A DNA stretch of 64,000 nucleotides from JAJECS01 sp965262745 (lineage in GTDB: Bacteria; Chloroflexota; UBA11872), in the NCBI GenBank assembly GCA_965262745.1, contig OZ253558.1:310001-374000 (forward strand). The letters run 5' to 3'. The position numbers were made by a program, and so were the translations under genes. Positions 43,700 to 51,501 of the stretch are shown here, piece after piece (within the stretch, counting starts at the first letter, position 1; the number at the start of each line of letters is the position of its first letter). Under the pieces are notes generated by a model. It did not search any database. It was not told the origin of the DNA and saw only the letters and a program-made list of their open reading frames with translations.

Positions 43700-43762
43700 G
43701 CGGTTAGCGGGAGCGGAACGGCGCGCGCATTATGCGCGAAACGGCCAACTGCGCGGCGTGGG

Positions 43763-44107
43763 TCAGAGGCGGATGAAGCGCTCGAGCTCCAGGGCGAACA
43801 CTGTGGCGCCGCCGACCTCGACCTCGACGGGCTCGGCCAGCAGCATCGTGTCACCCGCCAGCGAGACGATCTGCATTTCGCTGCGCGTTTGGCAGTGACC
43901 GGCAATCAGGTCCATCAGCATTTCGTGCCGCGTATGCGAGTAGGCCACCATGATCGCCTCGCTCGCGCGCTGCAAGAATCCACCGCGCGTGGGAATCCGC
44001 GTGTGCGCGAACCCGCCGTCGTTCAGCGCGTTTGATAGTCGCATCGCGTCGGCGTCCTGCACCACGGCGACGATCAGCCGGTCGTTTTCCCCGGCGGTCA
44101 TGGGCAT
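43763..44107 (-). CDS. DarA/PstA-like cyclic-di-AMP receptor-type protein
   Basis: This 114-residue PII-like protein has the family opening DRLIVAVVQDADAMRLSNALNDGGFAHTRIPTRGGFLQRASEAIMVAY. The GGFL loop is where DarA proteins hold c-di-AMP. It is a paralogue of the next gene upstream, and the two are separated by one base. ATG 44107 (MPMTAG) fits this spacing. The C-terminal part is longer and different from its partner. No diadenylate cyclase is in the window. Confidence 0.78.
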   Translation of the reverse strand: MPMTAGENDRLIVAVVQDADAMRLSNALNDGGFAHTRIPTRGGFLQRASEAIMVAYSHTRHEMLMDLIAGHCQTRSEMQIVSLAGDTMLLAEPVEVEVGGATVFALELERFIRL

Positions 44108-44108
44108 T

Positions 44109-44399
44109 TCAGAGCCGCGCAAACTGGCCGGCCCGCACCACGAACACGATGCCGTAGGCCGAGCCGCCGGCGTCGGCCCCCGCGGCCTGGTGAGCGGCCT
44201 GCTTGAGGAGATCGATGACGGCGTCGACCGCCGACTGCGCAACCCCGACAACGAACACCGCATTGCCCCGTCGCAAGAAACCACCCTGCGCCGTGATGCG
44301 GGTCACGCCGTAGCCTGCGTCAACCAGGGCCTGGTTCACGCGGTTGGCGTCGTCGTTGTGCACCACCGCGCATACCAGCCGATCGATTTCGTCGGTCAT
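44109..44399 (-). CDS. DarA/PstA-like cyclic-di-AMP receptor-type protein
   Basis: This 96-residue PII-like protein has DRLVCAVVHNDDANRVNQALVDAGYGVTRITAQGGFLRRGNAVFVVGVAQSAVDAVIDLL, a close match to the DarA/PstA pattern including N-x-x-x-L and the GGFLRRGN loop. DarA proteins bind cyclic di-AMP as trimers. The tandem pair may form a heterotrimer. It lies downstream of the aldo/keto reductase gene. Confidence 0.82.
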   Translation of the reverse strand: MTDEIDRLVCAVVHNDDANRVNQALVDAGYGVTRITAQGGFLRRGNAVFVVGVAQSAVDAVIDLLKQAAHQAAGADAGGSAYGIVFVVRAGQFARL

Positions 44400-44460
44400 T
44401 GCGGCATCGGAGAGACCAAGCTAGCTCCTTCACTTTCGCACATGCGGGCAGCGGACGTGG

Positions 44461-45393
44461 CTAGCGGGGGAGCGTCAGGTGGCTGCCGAACCCGTGTGCC
44501 GCTGCGTGGTGCTTCGAGTCGAAGTACGTCGATGTCTTGAACCACTCGTGTCGTCCGTCCGTGGCCTCGCGCCGCACCCGATCGCGCAGGGCCTGCTGCT
44601 CGTCCTCGGACAGCGGGGTGAACGTGCGGGCGATCTCGAGGTCCTGCAACACGTTGTCCATGGTCACGGCGCCGCAGGCCAGGGATGTAATCGGCTGGGA
44701 CAGGGCATAGCGCCGCAGCTCCTGCGGCGTCAGGCCGGCCTCGGTCACAAACTGCCCGCTGCCTCCCAATGACTTCATGCCGATGCACGCGATGCCCCGC
44801 CGTTTCAGCTCGGGAAGAATGTCTGCCGTAAAGCTGCGGTACTGGTGATCGAAGACGCTCACGGGCATCTGGCAAGCGTCCCACTCATAGTCGGCGGCCA
44901 GCATGCCCTTGAAGATGTGCGGGCTCTTGTGCCCCGTGAAGCCGACGTAGCGCACCTTGCCCTGGGCCTTGGCCGCCTCGGCTGCCTCGATGGCGCCGCC
45001 AGGCTCGAAGATCCACTCCGGGTCGTTGTCGTAGTTGACCTCGTGGAACTGCCACAGGTCCAGGTAGTCGGTGCGCAGGCGCCGCAGGCTCTCGTCGAGT
45101 TGCCGCAGCGCGCCGTCGCGGGTCCGGTCGCAGACCTTCGACATCAAGAAAATGTCGTCCCGGTGGCCGGCCAGAGCCTGGCCGTAGCGGCGCTCGCTGA
45201 CGCCGTCGCCGTAGTCCCAGGAGTTGTCGAAGAACGTCACGCCGTTGTCCAACGCCGTGCGGATGATGCGCTCGGCTTCCTGGTCCGTCACCGTCGGCCG
45301 CGACAGATGGCCGCCGCCCAAGCCGATGATCGACACCTGGTCTGGGTGACGACCGAAGGGTCGCGTGGGCAGCGGACCGCCGGCTGGCGTCAT
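44461..45393 (-). CDS. Aldo/keto reductase
   Basis: This 310-residue NADP-dependent TIM-barrel reductase has FGRHPDQVSIIGLGGGHL, FFDNSWDYGDGVSERRYGQAL with catalytic Asp and Tyr, and MSKVCD with the catalytic lysine. FTGHKSPHIFKGML supplies the histidine position. It is in the AKR subgroup with a His-rich C-terminal tail. It probably reduces or oxidises a sugar-derived carbonyl. It lies 27 bases after the stop of the upstream SDR gene and may share its operon. Confidence 0.88.
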   Translation of the reverse strand: MTPAGGPLPTRPFGRHPDQVSIIGLGGGHLSRPTVTDQEAERIIRTALDNGVTFFDNSWDYGDGVSERRYGQALAGHRDDIFLMSKVCDRTRDGALRQLDESLRRLRTDYLDLWQFHEVNYDNDPEWIFEPGGAIEAAEAAKAQGKVRYVGFTGHKSPHIFKGMLAADYEWDACQMPVSVFDHQYRSFTADILPELKRRGIACIGMKSLGGSGQFVTEAGLTPQELRRYALSQPITSLACGAVTMDNVLQDLEIARTFTPLSEDEQQALRDRVRREATDGRHEWFKTSTYFDSKHHAAAHGFGSHLTLPR

Positions 45394-45420
45394 CGGCGGT
45401 GAACTTGCCGTGGGTGCACG

Positions 45421-46206
45421 CTAGACCATGCCTTGGGTCGTGAAGTCCCAAAGCTTGTACTCGCCGCCCTGTGCCAGCACTGCGTCCGCATAGTCCTCCG
45501 CGTTGTCCTTTGGGCGGTACCCCAGCTCGGTGACGGCATTGGTGATGTCCCAGTAGGCGCGCGCGTTGGCTGAGATCCCATAGTAGATGCCCCAGCGAAT
45601 GCCGGGCGCCTCGACCGACCGGCGCACGAGGTGGACCATGTCCCCGTCGCTGAGCCACGTTGACAGGATTCGCGGGCCCATGCCGAATGCCGGCGGCTTC
45701 TGGCGGTACTGGTAGCTGCCGATGCGCAGGCAAACGACCTCGAGCCCAAAGCGGTCCGCGTAGTAGCGGCCCAGCGACTCGCCCCACACCTTGGCCACGC
45801 CGTACATGCCGTCCGGCCGTGGGGTCGATTCCGCGTCGCAGCGCTCGCCGGCAAGCTCGTACCAGCCGGTCGCGTGATTCGAGCTTGCGAAGATGAAGCG
45901 CCTCACCCCGGCCCGCCGCGCTGCTTCGTAGGCGTTGTAGACGCCGACGACGTTCGGCTGCAGATACGGCCCCAGCTCGTCCGTGTCGTGGTTCGACTTG
46001 GCGTGCATGTGCACGACCGCATCCTGCCCGGCGAACGCGTCGGTCACGGCGTCGATGTCGTCGAAGTCCAGCACCCGAAACCGCGGATCGTCCTGCGCCT
46101 GGCGCGACGTCCCCGTGAGCGTGAACACGCCGTCCAGGTCCTCCATCAGCGTGCGCCCGATCTTGCCAGTGGCGCCGGTGACGATCACGTTGGGTCGATT
46201 ACTCAC
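45421..46206 (-). CDS. Uronate-dehydrogenase-like extended SDR
   Basis: This 261-residue NAD-dependent SDR has NVIVTGATGKIGRTLMEDL and a YGVAKVWGESLGRYYADRFGLEVVCLRIGSY region with the Tyr-Lys pair. FASSNHATGWY and STWLSDGDMVHLVRRS are features shared with uronate dehydrogenases, which oxidise galacturonate or glucuronate to aldarolactones. GTG 46206 follows GAGGAG. This fits sugar-acid catabolism elsewhere in the window; substrate uncertain. Confidence 0.83.
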   Translation of the reverse strand: MSNRPNVIVTGATGKIGRTLMEDLDGVFTLTGTSRQAQDDPRFRVLDFDDIDAVTDAFAGQDAVVHMHAKSNHDTDELGPYLQPNVVGVYNAYEAARRAGVRRFIFASSNHATGWYELAGERCDAESTPRPDGMYGVAKVWGESLGRYYADRFGLEVVCLRIGSYQYRQKPPAFGMGPRILSTWLSDGDMVHLVRRSVEAPGIRWGIYYGISANARAYWDITNAVTELGYRPKDNAEDYADAVLAQGGEYKLWDFTTQGMV

Positions 46207-46353
46207 GGGGAGGACTCCTCAGAAAAAGCGGCGCACCCGCACTGCGCCGTAGAGTACCGGTCGTTCGCTGCATGGACACATTACAGGCACTGGTTCAGGA
46301 TGTGCGGCCCGGCGGTAAAGGCGTTCGCCCCGTATCAAGCACGGGGCAGGCTC

Positions 46354-46378
46354 TGAGCTTGTCGAAGCACGAACGGGG
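46354..46378. repeat. Dispersed TGAGCTTGTCGAA-type repeat (single copy)
   Basis: TGAGCTTGTCGAA at 46354-46366 is followed by GCACGAACGGGG, the same unit found at 42011-42087. It lies in the 289-base gap between the SDR and the LysM-trypsin gene. Confidence 0.65.
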
Positions 46379-46495
46379 TGCGTCCGGCAAGCGTCCGATC
46401 TGGCGTGCTCAATTGCCCGCTGTCATACTGTGCCGCCCAATGCCGTGCTCAACGCAAGGGCGTGAACGCCGCGTTGCCGCACAGAGAATTCGTCA

Positions 46496-48880
46496 TTGCG
46501 TAGCTTAGCGCCCATAGCCGAAACAGGCGACGACCAGGGAAATATACGGCGGCCGGGGTGCGCGGACAGGGTCGTTCGCGTCGCGGCTATCGTTCTCGCG
46601 GCTGGCTTTATGCTTTTCGTCACCTTCGTCATAGCTGCCCTAGTGGTAGGACCATCCGATGAGGATGATTCGGCGGCTACTGCCGCCTCCACTGTTACGC
46701 CAACCGTAACTGCTGCGCCTACTTCAACTCCAAGTCCAACGCGAACCCCGACGGCGATGCCGGCGGCCGCACCGACGTCTACTCCACGTCTTGCCGAAGA
46801 TGCGCCGGTCACGGCGACGGTTCAGGCCAAGACGCAATCGAGTCAAGTAACCGAAGCCGCCGGCGGCGAGAGTGACCCCCAGCGTGAGGGTGACTGGGAA
46901 GTTCGCGTCCGGGAAGCCGTGAGGGTTCCTGAGCTACTTGGGGAATCTCCAACTACCGGCGACTTCGTGGTGGTGGTCTTCGCCGCGACTCATTTGGACG
47001 AGGGTCAAGGGCGTTTCGACAAGGCGACTTTCGAGTTGCATGAACTGCGCGGCGATCTCATCGCTGCGCACGATGAGCGGCTCAGCGATCGTGCCGCGGC
47101 GGAGCTCGGCTTGGCCCTCTTAGGGGCGTCGGTGCCGGAGGGATCGACCACCGAATTCGTGGTCGTGTTCGCTGATGTCGTCACCGCCAGCAATCGGTTG
47201 GTGTTCCGCCTTGACTCCAACAGGTTCTTGGTGGGAAGCATCAGCTTTGATCTCAGCCGGCTTCTTGGCGAATCACTCACGGCTCGGCTGGTTGCGCTAC
47301 CTCGCCCGGAGCCGTCGCCTGCACCACCAGTTACGACGCCCGCGCCTGATCCCACGCTCGCACCGACATCGACACCCGAGCCGACGCCAGAGCCTGCGCA
47401 ATCCCCCACGCCGACGCCGACTCCCCAGCCAACATTCACCCCCACACCGACGCCAGAGCCAACGCCGACTTCCGCGCCGACTCCTCAGCCAACATCCACT
47501 CCCACGCCGACGCCAAAACCAACGCCGACTCCTCAGCCAACATTCACCCCCACGCCGACGCCAGAGCCAACGCCCACGCCGATAGCAAGAAAATGGACAT
47601 GCCCCGTCGGGACCGTGTATGACGATTTCACAAGGTCGTGCGTTCGGGTGCCGCTGGAGAAGATCAGTAGGGAAGCGTCATCGACAAGGAATAGCGCGGC
47701 GGCCGAATACTTGGTCCAAGCCGGAGACACCTTGCGGTCCATAGCGGAGCAGTTCGGCACCACAGTGAGCAGTCTGATGGAGGCGAACGATATTGAGGAC
47801 GCCAACCTGATCCGCACCGGGTCAGTTTTGCTGGTACCGACGCCCACGGCGGTCGTGGAGGATGTCGTGGACGACTCCGAATCCTCGCTGACCGCGTTCC
47901 CACCCACCCGGACTTCGACGCCCACTCCACGGCCAACTCCTACGCTAGGTCCCACTCCGACGCCTACCCCTACCCCGACTCCTACCGAAATCGAGCTGGC
48001 ACTTACCGATCTGTTAGACGCATATGATCAAAACAAGGTGCGCGCCAATACCCGCTTTCGCTACCACGAAAACGGCAAGATCTCTGTATCCACATCCGGC
48101 TATATATCTCAAGTAGAAGAACACTACAGCGCTATTACTCCTACCCAAGCAAGATACTCAAGCCAAGATCTTGACTGCTACTATGCAGACACTAGAACCG
48201 CCGTTCATCTAACTAAGGGGCAGTTTGTCTCAGTGACTGGCAGGGTTAGCGGGTCGTCTGAGTATTCAAATGATGTCCATATGTACGCATGCGAATTCGA
48301 GGGGATACAGTTGGAGTCGAATCCGGTTGTACCTTCCCAAGAGCTTCGTAAGAACGTTGTACAAGTCTTTTGTGTTCAGGAAATATCTGTTTTTGGCGTC
48401 TTGACTCTTTCCTCGGAAAACAAGGGGACAGGCGTCATTATAGATGCCGAAAGGGGCACAATTTTGACTGTACATCACGTCGTTGCCGATGAAAACGAAT
48501 GCACCAAAATTGAAGTCGAGTTGTGGGGAGACGACCGCCGATTTCCGGCAACGACACTTAGGCACTGTGCTTCGATAGACAGGGCACGGCTACGCATTTC
48601 ACCGGGTTTCCTATATACTCGATCACTTCACGCCATTTACAGGGCTCCCGCTCCTGCTCAAAGAGACCAAGAAATCTACTTTTGGGGATATGGCCCAGGG
48701 ACGCTCCGAATGGCAACCGGAATTGTCCAGGAAGTGTGGGGCGATAATATCGTCACAGATGCATATGCCGTACCAGGTGACTCGGGATCCCCGGTATTCA
48801 ACGAAAACGGACACTTGCTTGGAACTGTGTCTAGTGGCAACCGGTCTGACAGAACGGTGTTCACGGGCGATGAATGCTGA
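46496..48880 (+). CDS. Membrane-anchored LysM/OB-fold/trypsin-like protein with Pro-Thr linkers
   Basis: This 794-residue protein has a membrane anchor at about residues 26-52. A beta-rich domain like DUF4352 (about 125-255) is followed by a Pro/Thr-repeat linker (about 265-365), a LysM domain (EYLVQAGDTLRSIAEQFGTTVSSLMEANDIE, about 403-450) and a second linker. An OB-like domain (about 500-605) precedes a trypsin-like domain with His661 in LTVHHVV, likely Asp695, and Ser763 in GDSGSPVF. LysM binds peptidoglycan or chitin. The start is a TTG. The last third is AT-richer (48% G+C at 48421-48480) than the genes around it. Function unknown; an envelope-bound protease is likely. Confidence 0.8.
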   Translation: MRSLAPIAETGDDQGNIRRPGCADRVVRVAAIVLAAGFMLFVTFVIAALVVGPSDEDDSAATAASTVTPTVTAAPTSTPSPTRTPTAMPAAAPTSTPRLAEDAPVTATVQAKTQSSQVTEAAGGESDPQREGDWEVRVREAVRVPELLGESPTTGDFVVVVFAATHLDEGQGRFDKATFELHELRGDLIAAHDERLSDRAAAELGLALLGASVPEGSTTEFVVVFADVVTASNRLVFRLDSNRFLVGSISFDLSRLLGESLTARLVALPRPEPSPAPPVTTPAPDPTLAPTSTPEPTPEPAQSPTPTPTPQPTFTPTPTPEPTPTSAPTPQPTSTPTPTPKPTPTPQPTFTPTPTPEPTPTPIARKWTCPVGTVYDDFTRSCVRVPLEKISREASSTRNSAAAEYLVQAGDTLRSIAEQFGTTVSSLMEANDIEDANLIRTGSVLLVPTPTAVVEDVVDDSESSLTAFPPTRTSTPTPRPTPTLGPTPTPTPTPTPTEIELALTDLLDAYDQNKVRANTRFRYHENGKISVSTSGYISQVEEHYSAITPTQARYSSQDLDCYYADTRTAVHLTKGQFVSVTGRVSGSSEYSNDVHMYACEFEGIQLESNPVVPSQELRKNVVQVFCVQEISVFGVLTLSSENKGTGVIIDAERGTILTVHHVVADENECTKIEVELWGDDRRFPATTLRHCASIDRARLRISPGFLYTRSLHAIYRAPAPAQRDQEIYFWGYGPGTLRMATGIVQEVWGDNIVTDAYAVPGDSGSPVFNENGHLLGTVSSGNRSDRTVFTGDEC
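47295..47583 (+). repeat. Tandem Pro-Thr-codon repeats
   Basis: A run of CCGACGCCAGAGCCAACGCC-type units encodes the PTPTPxPT linker of the LysM-trypsin protein. The units are imperfect tandem copies, so the linker may vary in length between strains. Confidence 0.75.
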
Positions 48881-49136
48881 GACAATCCGATGTATTGGGC
48901 AGAGTGAGGCACGACTTCGCAGGCTAAGTCGTCGGAGGTATCAGGATGGGTTCTCGAGTTTGGCCTGACCACTGGAGTAGAACTGGTGAAGTTGCATTTG
49001 CCGATGGCCATGCGCAGCAGCGGAGACGGTGATGGCGTTTTACAAGAACACGTTGTGGGACTTCAACGCGTCCATATCAGCCGGGGGAAGACCGTATTTC
49101 TCCCCTGCATCATCGTCGTCCGTGTCAGCCTCTGTG

Positions 49137-49532
49137 TTAGCTGTGGACCTCGTCAACAATGAGCCGGAAAACTGAAATATCCTTTACCGATGGACGGATG
49201 ATCCCGCGGGGGCTTCGGAATGACAAGTCGTTGACGTTGCAGGTGGACAAGAATCCTCCCTCGATGTCCTGGATCTCACCACTCTTGATTCGTTGTGACA
49301 ACTCGCGGGCCAACTGCTGTGGGAGCGAATTCGGCCGTCCCGATCTCTTGCCGCCGGTCGTGAAGCCGAGTTGACGTCCAAGCTCTGGGAAGCGCCTATC
49401 GTATTCGATGGCTAACTGGTAGGCGGTGAGAAACGGACGGCCAAGGTGATGACGCGGATTTGGGCCGTAGCGCACACCGCGAAGGATTTCCCTCATGTTG
49501 TTTTCGACAGTGCTGTTCCACCAAGGAGCCAT
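49137..49532 (-). CDS. Hypothetical 131-residue protein
   Basis: This is a small protein of unknown function with a balanced composition. It includes FLTAYQLAIEYDRRFPELGRQLG and a C-terminal SLPQQLARELSQRIKSGEIQDIEGGFLS followed by SPRGIIRPSVKDISVFRLIV. The ATG at 49532 follows AGGATC on the minus strand. Base composition is lower in G+C than the region around it, as in the adjacent LysM-trypsin gene, so it may be part of the same transferred block. No family recognised. Confidence 0.6.
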   Translation of the reverse strand: MAPWWNSTVENNMREILRGVRYGPNPRHHLGRPFLTAYQLAIEYDRRFPELGRQLGFTTGGKRSGRPNSLPQQLARELSQRIKSGEIQDIEGGFLSTCNVNDLSFRSPRGIIRPSVKDISVFRLIVDEVHS

Positions 49533-49667
49533 GGAACGATCCTAACCGGTGGGGCCTTTTCGAAGCGATTCTAAGCTATTGCGGTTCCCGAATTGGATCA
49601 AGGTCGCAGTCTCGGCCGCCGGGCAAACCGCAGCCCGTGCGGTGGAAATCGATGGAACGAGGTCGAG

Positions 49668-50045
49668 CTAGCGGTTTATCCCCTGACCGATCCGCTCGAT
49701 CCAGCCCAGGTGGTGCCGCCGAGCGGCGACGATCCGATAGCCGGCGTCGACAATCGACGCAACTGCCGCGCTGGCGAGCAGCCGGCCTGCGCTTGGGCCC
49801 AGGGCGGTGGCCAGCGCCTGCCGCAGCGCCGGACCCGCGGAGTGGACGCTGCCGTCGGTGTGGGCGAGGTGCAGGGCGGTGCGGCGTTCGGCTGCCGGGA
49901 GCGCGGCCAGGAGGGCATTGGCCTGGGAGCGGTTGAAGTCGAGTAGCACGAGGGCGTCGCCGCGGTCGAGGCGGCGCAGGACTCTGGCGCACAGGCGGCA
50001 GAAGGCGCACTCGCCGTCGTAGAGCACGACTGGCCTTCCCCTCAC
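49668..50045 (-). CDS. DCC-family thiol-disulfide oxidoreductase-like protein (DUF393)
   Basis: This 125-residue protein opens with PVVLYDGECAFCRLCARVLRRLDR, the YDGxCxxC motif of the DCC/DUF393 family. The Cys pair is spaced as in thioredoxin-fold proteins. The GTG at 50045 lies within a CTCACCCC repeat-like stretch that leads into the IS481 insertion, so its natural promoter may have been disturbed. A redox or stress role is likely but unproven. Confidence 0.82.
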   Translation of the reverse strand: MRGRPVVLYDGECAFCRLCARVLRRLDRGDALVLLDFNRSQANALLAALPAAERRTALHLAHTDGSVHSAGPALRQALATALGPSAGRLLASAAVASIVDAGYRIVAARRHHLGWIERIGQGINR

Positions 50046-50114
50046 CCCAACTCTTCCCTAGTGGCGCGAGTTGGCGCACCGCCGGCCGTCCCCCTCACCC
50101 TAACCCTCTCCCGC

Positions 50115-51378
50115 TGTGCAGACCGGAGACATGGTTTACGCCCGTTCGGAGACATGGTGGACACATCCCGTGGTTAGGCGGAGGACCCAGATGTGCCATT
50201 TGCGGAGCGACGCGTGAGTGACCTGCGGACTGAATTTGTGGCCCTGGCGCGGCGGCCGGGGGCCAACCGGCGGGCGCTGTGCCAGCGCTTTGGGATCTCG
50301 GCGCCCACCGGCTACAAGTGGCTGGGGCGCTACGCCGCGGAGGGGGCGCACGGCTTGCAGGACCGCTCGCGGCGCCCGCACCGGAGTCCCGCGCGGACGG
50401 CGCCGGCCTTGGAGCAGGCGGTGCTGACGCTGCGCGCCCAGCACCCCACCTGGGGCGCGCGCAAGCTGCGGGTGCTGTTGGCCCGCCAGGGCGTCCAGCC
50501 GCTGCCCGCGGCCTCCACCATCACCGCGATCCTGCGGCGGCACGACGCCCTGGATCCGGCGCAGGGGGCCGGCCAGCCGCGCGCCTTCCAGCGCTTTGAG
50601 CACCCGCACCCCAACGCTCTGTGGCAGATGGACTTCAAAGCCGGTTGGCCCTGCGGCGCCGGGCGCTGCCATCCCCTCACCATCCTCGACGATCATTCGC
50701 GCTACGCCCTCGGCCTGGCCGCCTGTGCCAACCAGCGCACCGCGACCGTGCGCGCCCACCTGGTGGCAGCCTTCCAGCGCTACGGGCTGCCCGACCGCCT
50801 GCTGGTCGACAATGGCAGTCCCTGGGGCCAGCGACCGGCGCATCCCTACACCCCGCTCACCGTCTGGCTGCGCCGCTTGGGCATCGCCGTCAGCCACAGC
50901 CGGCCCTACCACCCCCAGACGCTGGGCAAGGACGAGCGTTTCCACGGCACCCTGGAGCGCGACCTTGGGGGGCAGCCGCCGCGGCCCGACCTGGGCGCCT
51001 GGCAGGCCGCCTTCGATGCCTGGCGGCATGAGTACAACCATGTCCGCCCCCACGAGAGCCTGGCCCTGGCGGTGCCCGCCACTCGCTATCACGTCAGCCC
51101 CCGGCCCTATCCCGCCCAGCTGCCGCCCCTGCCCTACGGTCCCGACGACCACGTCCGTCGCGTCCAGGCGGGCGGCTGGGTGTCGTTTCAGGGCCGCGAG
51201 TTCCGGCTGCCCAAGGCGCTGCGCGGCCAGCCCGTGGCGTTGCGACCCACCGCCACCGACGGCTGCTGGGCCATCCACTTCCTGACCGACGACCTGGGCA
51301 CGCTGGACCTGCGGGATCTGGCCTAAATGTGTAAACCATGTCTCCGAACACCTGTAACCCATCTCCCCGGTCTGGACA
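50115..51378 (+). mobile_element. IS481-family insertion sequence
   Basis: A 1264-bp element with TGT...ACA ends and inverted repeats of about 50 bp. The left end TGTGCAGACCGGAGACATGG faces a right end whose complement reads TGTCCAGACCGGGGAGATGG, and both continue to GTTCGGAGACATGGT. It is flanked by a 4-bp CCGC duplication at 50111-50114 and 51379-51382. It contains one full transposase gene, so it is structurally intact and probably recent. Confidence 0.9.
50193..51326 (+). CDS. IS481-family DDE transposase
   Basis: This 377-residue transposase has an N-terminal helix-turn-helix (NRRALCQRFGISAPTGYKWLGRYAAEG) and an IS3/IS481-type RNase H core. That core has Asp in LWQMDFKAGW, Asp in LLVDNGSPWG and Glu in LGKDERFHGTLERD. 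The C-terminal part (GGWVSFQGREFRLPKALRGQPV) resembles the beta-barrel after the core. GTG 50193 follows GGCGGAGG. The reading frame is complete. Confidence 0.92.
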   Translation: MPFAERRVSDLRTEFVALARRPGANRRALCQRFGISAPTGYKWLGRYAAEGAHGLQDRSRRPHRSPARTAPALEQAVLTLRAQHPTWGARKLRVLLARQGVQPLPAASTITAILRRHDALDPAQGAGQPRAFQRFEHPHPNALWQMDFKAGWPCGAGRCHPLTILDDHSRYALGLAACANQRTATVRAHLVAAFQRYGLPDRLLVDNGSPWGQRPAHPYTPLTVWLRRLGIAVSHSRPYHPQTLGKDERFHGTLERDLGGQPPRPDLGAWQAAFDAWRHEYNHVRPHESLALAVPATRYHVSPRPYPAQLPPLPYGPDDHVRRVQAGGWVSFQGREFRLPKALRGQPVALRPTATDGCWAIHFLTDDLGTLDLRDLA

Positions 51379-51501
51379 CCGCGGTGGGGAGAGGGGATTT
51401 TCGCACGCTCTCCGACCGGGCGAAGCGAGAACCCCTCGGGCACGCACGAACGGGGGCGGAGCATGGTATAGCTGTCCCGCGCGGGGATGGGAGATCACGA
51501 C

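Larger units (their letters stand above)
50091..51396. repeat. Dispersed hairpin repeat interrupted by the IS481 element
   Basis: Outside the insertion the flanks read CCCCTCACCCTAACCCTCTC (50091-50110) plus CCGC, and CCGC plus GGTGGGGAGAGGGG (51379-51396). Joined after removing the IS, they make a 9-bp hairpin of CCCTCTCCC (50104-50112) with GGGAGAGGG (51387-51395). This is the type of intergenic repeat common in Chloroflexota and some other bacteria. Confidence 0.7.

Noticed and set aside
47295..47990. CRISPR-like regular repeats
   Set aside because: The repeats are in frame, encode Pro-Thr linkers and lack constant repeat/variable spacer structure.
49032..49175. 47-codon plus-strand frame beginning MAFYKNTLWDFNASIS
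   Set aside because: It has a possible ribosome-binding site but overlaps the end of the minus-strand gene at 49137 and shows no known family; too weak to list.
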